Shown here piece by piece: positions 35,912-47,275 of a DNA stretch of 64,000 nucleotides (the first letter of the stretch is position 1; each line of letters opens with the position of its first letter). The notes beneath the pieces were generated by a model. It worked only from the letters and a program-made list of their open reading frames with translations. It did not search any database and was not told where the DNA came from. Source of the DNA: Heloderma charlesbogerti (Eukaryota > Chordata > Lepidosauria > Squamata > Helodermatidae); NCBI GenBank assembly GCA_026122225.1, contig JANEZZ010002877.1:868001-932000 (forward strand), written 5' to 3'. The position numbers and the translations under genes are program-made.

Positions 35912-36210
35912 GAAAAAGAAGGAAATTATTAAGGATAAAAGAAAAAAAAGCAACAACAATCACTAGTATATTTTATACTATCTATATTTTAGATAGTCGC
36001 ATTTCTAAATATATATATGAGTGTGTACATTTCTATACACCCACAAACCAGAATTTTATATACAGTATATCATGTCTATTATTTTAAAAAAAGGTGATAA
36101 ATGAAAGTGGAAAGAAAAAAATGGATATGTAAACAATCATCTCTGGCATACTGCCCGGATCTTGTAACCCAAACAGACCGACAAGCGATAATTGTTTATA
36201 CATTCCCAGC

Positions 36211-37065
36211 TCATGGGACTGAAGAAGATGTCTCCCGTGCTTTACCAACAAGCCAAGCTTCCGCCATTTCATGATTTAAAAACTTTTTCATCTGGGCTTC
36301 AAAGAGAATGCAAAATGTGGCAGGGTATTTTATGTGATATTGTAAATTCATTTGTCTTGCCTGGTTTCTTGCCTTGGTGAATTGCCTTCTTTTATCAGCA
36401 ATTTCTTTAGTGTAATCTGGAAATAGCATAACTTTATCTCATTTTGCCCCCCGCAAAAAAAGATCTCCCCCCTCTCTTGCCAAGTGCAGGATGTACTTTT
36501 TTGTAGAAACTCTTGCGAACTGAACTATAACAGTAACAGCAGTCCCTTTAACACTACGCACCGGACTTGGAACACAGAATGCATGCTCAATGTCAAGCAA
36601 ATAATCAGATGGCAAAGCAAGTAGTTCATGCAGGAATTTACCTAAGAATTTAGACAGGCTTACATCAGTGGGTAATTCTTGGATGCCAATAATACGTAGG
36701 TTCGCTCTTCAAGTGAGTGCTTCCAGTTGAGAGATTCTAGTAGTCAGGATATTATAAGAAGCTTGCATTGCAATCTCTTGAGCTGACACCCAATCTTGCA
36801 GGTCATTAACTTTTGACTCTGTCTTTTGCAGAGAAGTATTAATTAGGTCCACAGCCCCTTGAAGGGCAGTAATGGAATCTTGGATTGTACCCAATCTCTT
36901 AGTCTGTTCTGACAGTTGAGAAGACAAAGTTTTTATCAGAGCAAGCAGCTCCTCTATTTTTCCATCATTTCTAGGAGCCTTTGCCAAGGGAGGTGTGTGT
37001 GTGTGTGTGTGGGGGGGGGTCGGTGGTAGTCCCATTCCTTTTTTCCTTCCCCTTGAAGTTGCCAT
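36211..37065 (-). pseudogene. L1-type LINE ORF1 (RNA-binding protein), two in-frame stops
   Basis: The minus-strand frame runs from ATG at 37065 (MATSRGRKKG) to TGA at 36213-36211, about 284 codons. Order: basic N-terminus; coiled coil (residues about 35-118, heptad-like IEELLALIKTLSSQLSEQTK, LQKTESKVNDLQDW); RRM start NLRIIGIQEL; YILHLAREGG; then the C-terminal domain with DYTKEIADKRRQF, ARQMNLQYHIKYPATFCI and FLNHEMAEAWL. This is the L1 ORF1p architecture (trimeric nucleic-acid chaperone). Two stops, both TGA, sit at about 36709 and 36438 where arginine (CGA) is expected. No ORF2 follows on the minus strand. Confidence 0.82.
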
Positions 37066-37440
37066 CCTTCTCTTTACACAAATTTTGCAGGTCCTCAAAT
37101 ATTGTTGGTATTCTTTAATCCATAAGTACTAAACTACATTTGGAGCTCATCAGCCCTGTGTTCTCCTAATTAGATAGGAGTTTCAAAACAGCTTTGAGTA
37201 GGTGTCTTTGCTCCAGAAAACTAACCTTGAGTCCAGCCCTTCTGCTGCTCCGCAAAGGGAGCTACTCTTCCAAGATTTCATCCAGGTGGTACTCTTGCTT
37301 CCCCTTTTAATTCCAGGGGAAGATGAAAAGGTTTTTCAACCTTTTAAAAGCTGTTTGAGATAGTGTCCCGGGGAGCCTCTGCAGAATGCTGCCAGGGTGA
37401 CATTGGCTCCAACCAGAAGTCTACTATAGACTGGTAAAAA
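37066..37440 (-). other. Probable 5' UTR of the L1-type element
   Basis: Lies directly upstream of the ORF1 ATG in minus orientation. It includes a more GC-rich segment (37370-37420). No frames. Assigned only by position; the 5' end of the element is not defined. A (GT)n(G)n run at 36995-37018 lies within the ORF1 N-terminus and encodes the Pro/His/Thr stretch. Confidence 0.4.
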
Positions 37441-37764
37441 AATTTGAACTCAAGCACATGTTTGAAAATTTGCAAACATTTTCAGAGAACACGCCCTCCT
37501 GCTTGCGTACAGGGTTGTGAACAGGGATGTTCGCATGTTTTGCGAGCAGAAACGAAATTCTTTTACAACCCTAGATGTACAACTCAACTCATGTGGAGTT
37601 GAGCCTGATGTGAGATTTGTCTACTAACACTCTCTAAATCCATGGGTTACCTGGGATTTGAAACTGAGCCTTTGAGATCAAAGTCAGAAAATTGGTTCTA
37701 CAAATGTGGCAAGGTTTTCTGCAAGACAATAACTCTCTTCAAGAACTGGACTTACAGTTTAGAT

Positions 37765-38062
37765 TAACACGTGAGCTGGCCCACACCAACTCCTTCCATC
37801 ACTTAGCCCCTCCTGTGACATCCATATATACAACACAAATGTTGAGGGGGTCCTACATGTACAGCTGCACGTGTGGAGACCTCCACACAATCTGGAACTC
37901 TGTGCTATTGGAGTTCTGGATCATGTGGAGGCTTCCATGCATACAGCTGTACGTACAGAGGCCCCATGTCTCCAGATGTTTGAACGGATGTCAGGAGGAG
38001 ATGTACAATGTCAGAAGTGGAGCTACTTGGTGTGGCATGACTCACATATTCACCTAAATTGT
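37765..38062. mobile_element. Palindromic MITE
   Basis: Imperfect palindrome centred near 37905: TGTACAGCTGCACGTGTGGAG faces its near-complement GTGGAGGCTTCCATGCATACAGCTGTAC across a GGAACTCTGTGCTATTGGAGTTC hairpin. Outer arms (TGGCCCACACC..TAGCCCCTCCTGTGACATC / GATGTCAGGAGGAGAT..GTGTGGCATGA) also pair. A half copy is at 12540-13240. Target duplication not seen. Confidence 0.55.
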
Positions 38063-38284
38063 AAGCATAATGCCTGAAGAGGGCTAATATGTTAATCACA
38101 TTCTATGTAACCAATATATATGACATGTTTATCAAATATAATATTTGACAATCTTACAATAGGTGTATTAATGGGAAACAGTCCTTTTTTCCCAAGTGTC
38201 TTATTTCTCTTATTAAGGGCAGAACTATTCCACTGTTAAATGGGTTATTTTCTGATCCACTCCTTTAGTGCCTTTCCAGACACA

Positions 38285-38640
38285 CTGGCTGTGTTTGGAT
38301 GATCAGAGGGGGAAAAGAAGCCACCATGGCTTCTTTTTTGCACCCCACATGCGCCATGCATGAGACCATCATAATTACCTACAAGGCTGTGTGGGTTGCC
38401 ATGTCACCCAAACCTTCTTACCCATCCCACAACCCCTACTACAAGCTATTGTTGGGTGGGTAAGAAGCCACCCCTGCCATGCACCACACCGGGTTTGGAT
38501 GATACAGCAACCTATGCGGCGTGGCAAGTAATCCTGCAAATTCTGCGGTCGTGCGCACAGCATGCATGGGGGCAGGGGAAGAAGCCACAACGGCTTCTTT
38601 CCCCCCATGATGGTCTGAACCTGGTCACTGTATTCAAATA
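38285..38640. mobile_element. Palindromic MITE-like repeat
   Basis: GAAGCCACCATGGCTTCTTTT near the left end faces AGAAGCCACAACGGCTTCTTTCCCCC near the right, with TTTGGATGAT and GGTCTGAACC-like outer words. Similar wording (AAGCCACCGTGG, TTCAGACATCATGACAAC) occurs at 50735-50870. Ends approximate. Confidence 0.4.
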
Positions 38641-38917
38641 CATTTATATCCACATCTGGCTGTATTGAATTTCTCACATTCCTTCTAATCACATAGTTTG
38701 ACCTTTATTTTTACAGCCATCAACTATATATTTTCTATTTAGATACTACACATGTGGAGTTGCTGATGAAATATCATTTCCCTCCAGTGATTGCTCTGGA
38801 AATATCACAATCCAGATACTACTACATTCTTTTTGAGTAGATGTGATTTCAGATGCTTTATATATTGAAAAGCTGCTAAAGGTCAAATGCTAAAATAAGA
38901 TGAGCAGTGTATATTAG

Positions 38918-38993
38918 GTTGTTGTTGTTCAGTCGTTCAGTTGTGTCCAACTCTTCGTGACCCCCTGGACCATAGCATGCCAGGCCTTCCTGT
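38918..38993 (-). mobile_element. RTE/BovB 3' terminal scrap
   Basis: TTGTTGTTGTTCAGTCGTTCAG followed by TCTTCGTGACC and TAGCATGCCAGGCCTTCCTG. This is the reverse complement of the BovB 3' end (compare 58837-58912). Only about 75 bp is retained. Confidence 0.85.
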
Positions 38994-39150
38994 ATAGCTA
39001 ACTGTATATTACGTAACGTATAGCATATATTAATACTCTAACAATGTATAATATTGTGGGAATTTCTAATGATCAGGGCAGATTGTTGGCAAACACCTAT
39101 GACTAGCAAAATTGCTAGTTCCACATAGTCAATTAACAAAAACTATAACG

Positions 39151-39282
39151 TAGCCTTCCCCAACCTGGTGCCTTGGCAGATATTTTGGTCTTCAACACTA
39201 GCAAGCATGACCAAAAGTCAGGAATGCTGGGGAATTGTAGTCCAAACATGTGGAGGGCACCAGGTTGTAAAAGGCTGCTATA
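39151..39282. mobile_element. Palindromic MITE (CAACCTGGTGCC family)
   Basis: GCCTTCCCCAACCTGGTGCC on the left and GGCACCAGGTTGTAAAAGGC on the right are inverted. The middle has GTCAGGAATGCTGGGGAATTGTAGTCC. The copy at 58150-58270 has the same order. Confidence 0.75.
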
Positions 39283-39593
39283 GTAGAACAGGGGTGGTAT
39301 TGCAACAAGATCTATTACTTGGTGGAATTGTGAGATGTATAAATCACTCCTGGGGGTTACTTTAGCAAATCAAAAGCCAACTCCCCCCACCCCCCACAGG
39401 CACACAACATTTGGATTAAAAAAACAAACTAACTAACTAAAGCTGTTTTGGAAGCTAACTGAAACAAAACTTTAAAGCAGCATCTGTACAGCCCTGCAAA
39501 CAAGATAATTTCCTGCAACACAAGGCTTCTAATACCACACATTTATGGAATACTTTAAAATATTTTGGATTATCATTTGCTAGGTTAGTAGAG

Positions 39594-39880
39594 TCAAGGA
39601 AACTGATCGTGGTTTACGTGCACATTTGCATACACCTTCTGGTATACTAAAGACTCAAAGATCAATGCAGATTTAACAAATATTTCAACATCAGGTAAGT
39701 GAGGAAGGGCATATGCATGGAGGCAAGAGAGGAGCCAGTGCACAGCCTTATTTTTGTGCTCTGAGAAGGCTATTTCACAGAGCTTTCCCTGCTCGTCCCT
39801 GCCCAGATAACGAAGCAGAATCTGCTCATCCAAATATGGAGCAGGCAATGCAAAGAGGAGCTCCTGTCCACTGACAAGAC
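39594..39880 (-). other. Unidentified coding-like segment
   Basis: A minus-strand open frame of about 95 codons has protein-like composition and no relation to the LINE frames I recognise. It reads LLFALPAPYLDEQILLRYLG, RDEQGKLCEIAFSEHKNKAV and HWLLSCLHAYALPHLPD. A pyrimidine-rich CTTGTTTTTTCACACAAG precedes it (about 39905) and an AAG|GTGTATG donor-like site lies near 39630. It could be a pseudogene piece, a cryptic exon of the minus-strand gene or chance. I do not recognise the family. Confidence 0.35.
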
Positions 39881-40804
39881 ATTAAAGAATCTTGTGTGAA
39901 AAAACAAGTTTATAAATGGATTAACAGGAGCTTTGTAGCCTTCTGGTTACAGAAGATGCCAGTTTAGATAAACTAGTGGACTATATTATATGTAGAACAT
40001 GGAAGCATAGATAGTATTTCCTTAAATATGTCTGCTGTTAATTCCTAGCCCCAAAGCGATTCTTTTCAATGGACTTCGGCAGCCTTCCAGGAACAATGGT
40101 GGCACAGTGGTTGGAGAAGGCATAGGACACTGCAAGCAATCCATTAGCAGTCTTGGGGAAGAAAGGGAGTCTCTGTGCAAATGACATCTGCAGACAATAG
40201 GGAGGGAAAGGTCAGTGGAGATAGAACTGCTGAAACAAAGGGAAGATGCATCAGAAAAAAACTAGATGTTGCTGATGCAGAAGGACAACCATCAGCAATA
40301 GTAAGAATGGCCAAGTGAAGAGCTGTTGAGGTACTAGTCCAGGTACCTTCCCAATTCCTGCTATTATGTGAATCTAAAGATTGGTAACCTCTGTGTTATT
40401 GGAGTCAGGTTTTGAAATAAGCCTCATCCATAGTGAACATCCATCTCTGAAAGGAAAGACAACAGATGCAACTGTTAAATTAGTGACCATTCATAGACAG
40501 CCACTGCCAGCTCCCAGTGTACTTGGAGTCTCCAAATACTATATGGGCTTCCATAATAACAAATATTTGTAGCATAGTTGTTCTTAGAGTGGATTTCATT
40601 TGAGGATACCAGAAAGGTGCACATAGTGTCAATCTCAATAAAACATACTTGTCCTTAAACAATGTTCAGATACCTCTTCTGACTATGGATATTAGAGAAT
40701 CAGGATCTCAGGGGGCAGCACTTGGCTGTAGGGAGGGCTCTGCCATGCCAGCATAGTACTGGGAAGGAAATGCAGTCTGTAGTGGCTCAGAATAAAGTGA
40801 AGCC

Positions 40805-41345
40805 TAGATATCATGCTCTAATACCCTTAAAAGTATTAGCTTTCATCAAGGCCATTACTACTTCCAGACACCAATTCAGAACATCAACAGCTTCCCTGGT
40901 CGTAAATGAAAATGAGAAATAGAGCTGTGTGTCATTCACATATTGGTGACAATGCAGGCCAAATCCCCAGATGATCTTTCCCAGTGGTTCCATATAGATG
41001 TTAAACAGACAGCATGGGTGGGGGGGGAGAGAACCCTGAGGAACACCATACAACAGTGGTCATGGAATCGAACAAAAATCCCCCAATATCAGCTTCTGAT
41101 ACTATTCATTAAAGAAGGATTGGAACCATCATAAGACAGTACTTCCCAAGCCCACCTCTGCCAGGTGGTCCAGAAGGATACCACAGTCGTTTGTATCAAA
41201 CACTGCTGAAAAGTCAGGCAGAACTCCCCCTGTCTAACTCCAGATGAAGATAATTTACCAGAGTGACCAAAGCTGACTTAATCTCAAACATAGGCCTGAA
41301 GCTGCAGTGAAATGAGTCTAAATAATCTGTCTAGATGCTTGTCCT
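40805..41345 (-). mobile_element. L2-like LINE fragment, reverse transcriptase
   Basis: Minus-strand text resembles the L2 RT at 53.6-56.2 kb. LDSFHCSFRP (compare LDPFQSGFRPG) precedes FDTNDCGILLDHL (compare FNTVDHSILLDRL). Then come WPLLCGVPQGSL, LFNIYMEPLGKII and GLHCHQYVNDTQLYFSF, where YADD has become YVND. Old and inactive. Confidence 0.75.
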
Positions 41346-41417
41346 TTGAATGTCTAGATGCTTGTCCTTTACCATTATTTATTTATCTCTAAATATCTTT
41401 GCCATTCCACATCTTTA

Positions 41418-42378
41418 TAGGGTTGGCGGAGAATTTCTCCCCGAAAATTCGGGGGGCCGAGTGCCAACGTGTTCGGCCCCCCGAACAAGTTTCGGGGAGA
41501 AATTCTCCGCCCCCCCCGCCCCCCCTTCGGGATGGGACTTACCTTTGGCGAATGTCCCTCCCGGCGGCAGGTCCGGCCGGCGGTTCGTCGGGTCTTTGTC
41601 CGGGGCGGGAGCGGCAGCCGGTCTTTCGACCGGCTGCCGCTGCCACCATTCCAATAAAAGAAAAAAAAAAACGCCCCCGTGATAGGCTACGTGACAATTA
41701 ACGTAGCCTATCACGGCTAGATTTGCAAAGTCAGCCGTGATAGGCTACGTAAATTGTCACGTAGCCTATCACGGGTGACTTTAAAAAATAAAAAAAAAGC
41801 ACGTACGGATAATGGCGGCCCCCATAGGGAGCCGCCATTCCGGTTCCTTATTTGGTCGCTGTAGTCTACGTAAAGATTACGTAGACTACGGCGAAAATAA
41901 GGGCAACGCTATTTGCGTTGCCCTTATTTTTGCTGTAGTCTACGTAAAGATTTACATAGACTACAGCGACCAAATAAGGAACGCGAATGGTGGCTCCCTA
42001 TGGGGGCCGCCATTTGTGTACGCGCTTTTTTTTTTTAAGTCACCCGTGATAGGCTACGTGACGATTTACGTAGCCTATCACGGCTGACTTTGCAGATCTA
42101 GCCGTGATAGGCTACATTAATCGTCACGTAGCCTATCACGGGGGCGTTGTTTTTTTTTTACTTTTAATTTCGCAGCCGGGCGGGGCGAGGCGAGGCGCCT
42201 CCTCCCCGGCCTGAATTTCAGCCGGGCGAGGCGGGAAGCCTCCCCCCCGGCCTGAATTTCAGCCGGCCGAGGCGGGAAGCCTCCCCCCCGGCCTGAACTT
42301 CGCGGGGGGAGCAGTGAAGTGCCTCCCCCCCACCGCGAAAAGCTGCGAGACCAGGTAAGTGACTTTCGTGCACCCCTA
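41418..42378 (+). mobile_element. hAT-like palindromic non-autonomous element (element 3)
   Basis: 961 bp with the perfect 8-bp duplication CATCTTTA (41410-41417 and 42379-42386). Ends TAGGGTTGGCGGAG and TTTCGTGCACCCCTA. A terminal hairpin GGCGGAGAATTTCTCC..GGAGAAATTCTCCGCC lies at 41424-41512 and a GCGGCAGCCGGTC..GACCGGCTGCCGC hairpin at 41611-41640. The core palindrome (about 41669-42149) is centred at 41912 on GGGCAACGC..GCGTTGCCC, with the same nested hairpins as element 2. Outward AAG|GTAAGT (minus 41545-41537) and CAG|GTAAGT (plus 42352-42360). GC-rich tandem units lie at 42175-42300. No transposase. Confidence 0.92.
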
Positions 42379-42583
42379 CATCTTTAATAAGTAAAGTACA
42401 TGGCTGAGCTGCTTCTTTAAAAGTATCATATACTACCCCATTAGATGTTCTAATATCCTCATAACTGGTGGCACCAATGTGTAGTAATAGTAATCTAAGA
42501 AAGTATCTTTGTGTATCTGAAGGAGCTACACCATATATTCTCTCTAGACAGGGGCAGCCCAAGGCAGTGGAGACTGCATACAT

Positions 42584-42897
42584 CAGGGATGCAGAATCTC
42601 AGACCTGGGGGCCAAATCCAGCCCCTCAGGGTTCTGCAGATGGCCACATACCCTTTCCCCCAACCACTGGTGGTTTCCCAGCTTTTGTGCAGTTTTCTCG
42701 CCATTCTAAAAGGTTGAAATGCTTCTCCTAAAGCTTAGTGACTGGGAGTTATGAGCTTTAAGCTACAATAGGCTGGTATTTTGGACTTTGGGGGCCTCCC
42801 CTTTGCCTTTGGTTCCACCCACTGCTGGAATGTGGCCTCCGAGAGCTTCTCTGAAATGGAATTTGGCCCTTGGTCTGAGAGAGGTTCAACACTCCTG
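42584..42897. mobile_element. hAT-type MITE
   Basis: 314 bp flanked by the perfect 8-bp duplication GCATACAT (42576-42583 and 42898-42905). Ends CAGGGATGCAGAATCTCAGA and TGAGAGAGGTTCAACACTCCTG are imperfect inverted repeats. Same family as 34462-34814 and 23692-24125. Non-coding. Confidence 0.88.
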
Positions 42898-42925
42898 GCA
42901 TACATCCTATAGAATGCAGTAGAGT

Positions 42926-43283
42926 TAGGGGTGTAGACCCTCTGGTCTGTGGGCCAAATATGGATCTCCAGACCTCCCAATCAAGACCTCCAGACTCTTC
43001 CAACCCACAGCCCTTCATCGGCTCCACTCCAGGTTTCCGATATTATTTACTCCAAGTACAATTATTGATTCCTTCCAACTACAAAGGGGGACTCACACAT
43101 GTCGGGGAAGGACAATGCCTGGATGCAAATCTCTCCCTCCCCCGTTGCACGCTGGACAAAATTAAGAGTCACTTGCATAGCTCCATCCATTTTTGCTCTG
43201 GCTCCACCCATTTTTGGCTTTGGCCTCACTCCCTGCCGGAATGTGGTGGTGGGGAAACCCTGGGCAGGTTTTAACATGGAGCT
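42926..43283. mobile_element. Possible relative of the same hAT MITE family
   Basis: Starts TTAGGGGTGTAGACCCTCTGGTCTG and contains GGGCCAAATATGG and GCTCCACCCATTTTTGGC, similar to the 42584-42897 MITE. The right end is unclear, so this is tentative. Confidence 0.4.
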
Positions 43284-45881
43284 CAACAAAAAAAAAGTTA
43301 TCCCAAACCACTATAAACTAACAATTAATTGTGAACCGGTCCATTTATTTTTGGGGGATCTGCATATCTAGGCATTGGCAGCTTTAATTTGAAACCCTTC
43401 CGAACGCAATTGGATAATATTTAGGGGTCAAAATGGAGTGAACAAAAATTAATACTCCATATGAATATATAGATAAATATATATATATCAAGGATCCAGA
43501 AAGAAAGAACAGTTTTTTTCTAGTTATATTCCTGGATTGTAGCCTTTCCCAACCTTTTTATGCTTTAGATGTTGTAATCAAATCTTCGTTACAATTTAAT
43601 ATTTTATCTGAAATTAATGGAATGGAGAATGTAACAATTAAAACTCAACATGTGCAGTGCAAAGCAATAAAAAGTAATAGTGGAAAAGACACCATGATAA
43701 TAAATTGTTCCAACAGTTTAGAAAGAGACAATAAATATCTGTATATTTTTTAATTAACCACTCCTCAATAATGTAAAGCGGCAAATTACATTTGTGGTTT
43801 TAGAAATAAATTACAATGATAATGTGAGTGTTTGTGGTAGAAAATTAAAACAAAGCATTTCATCACAGCTTACAATTAATTTAAGTGCAATTTTACAGTT
43901 AGCCAGAGACACAATATTGAGGCAAAAATCCTATACAGATCATAGACTTCCCTTGGAGTACCACTGAACTCAGTAGGACTGCCTTCTGAATATTCAAGTA
44001 CAGAATGCACTGTCAATGATGTTGTGCAACCATAACACTACAAATGTTGCTGTTGCACTATTGTTTATGCCTGCAGCATGGAGTGGGGTGTGGAAGCAAA
44101 ACTACACATAGGCTTAAGTGGGTTAAAAATGGCCACATCTTTATTGCTTGCAGCTCAAGAATTTGTCATGATATAGAATTGGTTAAAGATCCAGACACTG
44201 GGCAGCCCAACTATTGATTGATACCATCCCAACTAATTTGCTAAAATAATGGAAGTCATTTCCACTGATGGAAGTGGAAGGTATTTCAGGCCCAACACAA
44301 CACAAAATGAGGGGCCGTTCCTGCAGTCTGGGTGTATGGCAAGCTTGGATGGGGTCTTGAAGCCTCATTCCAAGATCCCTTAAGGTGGGAGGTGGCAACG
44401 CTGAGAGCTCTGGAAGCCATCTTTGACCCCCTGGAACCCCCCCCCCCCGGGCCTCACTCCTGCTGCTGACACATTTTGGTGGTGCGGCAGCAGCAGTGGC
44501 AAAAAAATGCAGTGGATTGAAATTTGGTGGCAAACCACTATGGAAGTTTTCAAACAGGCAAATTCTGATTCTTCTCAAGCAAAATTTGTCCTTGTAAGTA
44601 TCTGTAACGGTTTGTTTGATCCAGCCCAATGCTGCCTGCATATGCAAGGAAAAGTTGTTATTGTTGCTTTTTATCACAACACGATTCAAAACAAACCACA
44701 ATTATTGCCTTGCAGAGACCAGGAGCAAATGTGGGTAAAATGACTTCCCAGCCCCATCAGCCAGCAGCTATCCTTTGCCCATTGCAAGATACCAAGCCGT
44801 GAAACCAGGGCCAGGTGGGAGGGGAAGTCAGCAATGGCAAAGCTAAGACCTTCGGTCAGGGCCCCTATTTATACCCTAGGAGTAGATACTAAGCTGTGGT
44901 TAATCTAAAATGGAAGTGGAAGCTTCCAGACTCCTCCTCATGACCATGCAGGGAAAGGGGATGGGGTCTTGCTATGGCTCATCCTCTTAACATTAAACCA
45001 TGGTTTAGTGTTATGGGGAACCAGCTCACTATATTGTTTGGAACCATCTGATTAGGCAAAACATATTTTTGAATTTTACTATGATTCAGGAAATCCCTCT
45101 ATAACCACTGTCTTTTCATTGTGTACTCCTCCTACTCAAAAAGAAGACAGTCCTCAAAGCCTTTTTATTCTCCAGTCTAACCTCATGAGACTTCTTAAAA
45201 ATAACCAGCAGTCCCAATTTTCCTACTGCAGTAGAAGCAATGTGCGTCTCATTGGTGCATGTGCACTCATGCAGACACACAGTGGATGGAAATTTTTAAA
45301 CTCTATAAATGCTCTTAGCGACAGAGGTTTGCCCTTAATCAATCAATCCCTTGCCCAGTTTGCCTCTTAAAAATGCAACACAACATTCTGGATGGTGGGG
45401 GATGGGAAACAGATGACAGAGACAAGATGTGGGAATATGGCCAAGCATCATGTCCAAAACATCTGCCATCACCTCCAGCAAGTAGTCACTGTAGCTATAC
45501 AGATACTCCATTATTAAACATAATATTTGTCCATCCTAATGGGCTGGCTCAGCAGCTCTCACATTTGCAAATTTACAGTCTCCCCCTCTCCAAAGTACCT
45601 CATTGTTCATTAACTTGGTCATATGCTGCCTGTTTAATTGTTTGGTTCTGCTCCACATAACTGTTTTAATTACATGCCAGCCACCCCTCTCTTCTCATAC
45701 ATGTGGGAACAAATGATACCGCCAAGCAGAACTAGGAAGAAATCATGTCAGACTTTGAAGCTTTGGGAAGGAAACTCAAGTTCAAAGTGATCTTGATAGA
45801 CTGGAGTGCTGGGCAGAAAACAACAATATAAAATTTAATAGGGATCAATGCCATGTTCTGCACCTAGGAAAAAGAAACCAA

Positions 45882-46300
45882 ATGCACAGTTACAAGATGG
45901 GTGATACTTGGCTAAAAAACTCTACAAGTGAGAAGGATCTTGGAATTGCTGTCGATCACAAGCTGAATATGAGCCAACAAAGTGATGTAGCTGCAAAAAA
46001 GGCCAAGGCTATTTTGTGCTGCATTATTAGAAGCATATCTTCCAAATCCCAGGAAGTACTAGTTCCCCTCTACTCAGGACTGGTTAGGCCTCAACTGGAG
46101 TACTGTCTGTGTCCCGTTCTGGGCACCGCACTTTAAGAAGGATGCAGACAAGCTGGAGAGGGTTCAAGGGAGGGCAACAAGGATGATCAGGGGACTGGAA
46201 ACAAAGCCCTATGAAGAGAGGCTGAAAGAACTGGGCATGTTTAGTCTTGAGAAGAGAAGACTGAGGGGAGATATGATAGCGCTCTTCAAGTACTTGAAAG
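45882..46300 (+). pseudogene. CR1 ORF2 C-terminal region, broken
   Basis: The plus-strand frames 45882-46136 and 46183-46300 cover the post-RT region of CR1 ORF2. The palm with the YADD motif is absent because of the internal deletion, so no RT could be made. One frameshift lies near 46136 (the GTAL end, where relatives read through KKD.DKLERVQ). Confidence 0.8.
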
Positions 46301-47126
46301 TAGGGGTGGACGAAAGTCCCTTACCTGTCGTCGAAGGACGTTCGCGGTGGGGGGGAGGTGCTTCGCTGCTCCCCCCGCGAAGTTCAGGCCGGGGGGGGAG
46401 GCTTCCTGCCTCGCCCCGGCCAAAATTCAGGCCGGGGAGGAGGCTTCCAGCCTCACGCGGCCGCGAACGCGAAAGTTTAAAAACAAAACAAAAACGCCCC
46501 CTGATAGGCTACGTGACGATTCATGTAGCCTATCACGGCTAGATCTGCAAAGTCAGCCGTGATAGGCTACGTCAATCGTCACGTAGCCTATCACGGGTGA
46601 CTTAAAAAAAAAAAAAAAGCGCGTATGCTAATGGCGGCCCCCATAGGGAGCCGCCATTCGCGTTCCTTATTTACTCGGTGTAGTCTACGTAAATGTTTAC
46701 GTAGACTACGGCGAAAATAAGGGCAACGCAAATAGTTTTTTGTTTTGTTTTTTAAAGTCACCCGTGATAGGCTACGTGACGATTGACGTAGCCTATCACA
46801 GCTGACTTTGCAAATCTAGCCGTGATAGGCTACGTGAATCGTCACGTAGCCTATCAGGGGGCATTTTTTTTTTCTTTGATTGCAATGGCGGCGGCGGCAG
46901 CCGGTCAAAAGACCGGCTGCCGCTCCCGCCCCGCTCGAACACCCGCCGAACCGCCGGCCGGACCTGCCACCGGGAGGGACATTCGGTGAAGGTAAGTCCC
47001 GTCCCGGGGGGGGATGCAGGGGGTGGGGGGGGTTCGGAGGATTTCTCCCCGAAACTTGTTCGGGGGGCCAAACACGTTGGCGCTCGGCCCCCCGAAGTTT
47101 CGGGGAGAAATTCACCGCCATCCCTA
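46301..47126 (-). mobile_element. hAT-like palindromic non-autonomous element (element 4), reverse orientation
   Basis: 826 bp inserted in the CR1 frame, with the perfect 8-bp duplication CTTGAAAG (46293-46300 and 47127-47134). Ends TAGGGGTGGACGAAAG and ACCGCCATCCCTA. The layout is that of elements 2 and 3 reversed. Part of the core (centre plus one GCCGCCATT arm) is deleted near 46734, leaving four ATAGGCTACGT hairpins. Outward sites: CAG|GTAAGG (minus 46326-46318) and AAG|GTAAGT (plus 46989-46997). No transposase. Confidence 0.92.
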
Positions 47127-47275
47127 CTTGAAAGGCTGTCACAGAGAGGAAGGCCAGGATCTCTTCTCGATCATCCCAGAGTGCAGGACACGGAATAATG
47201 GGCTCAAGTTACAGGCAGCCAGATTCTGGCTGAACATCCAGAAAAACGTCCTGACTGTTAGAGCAATATGACAAT

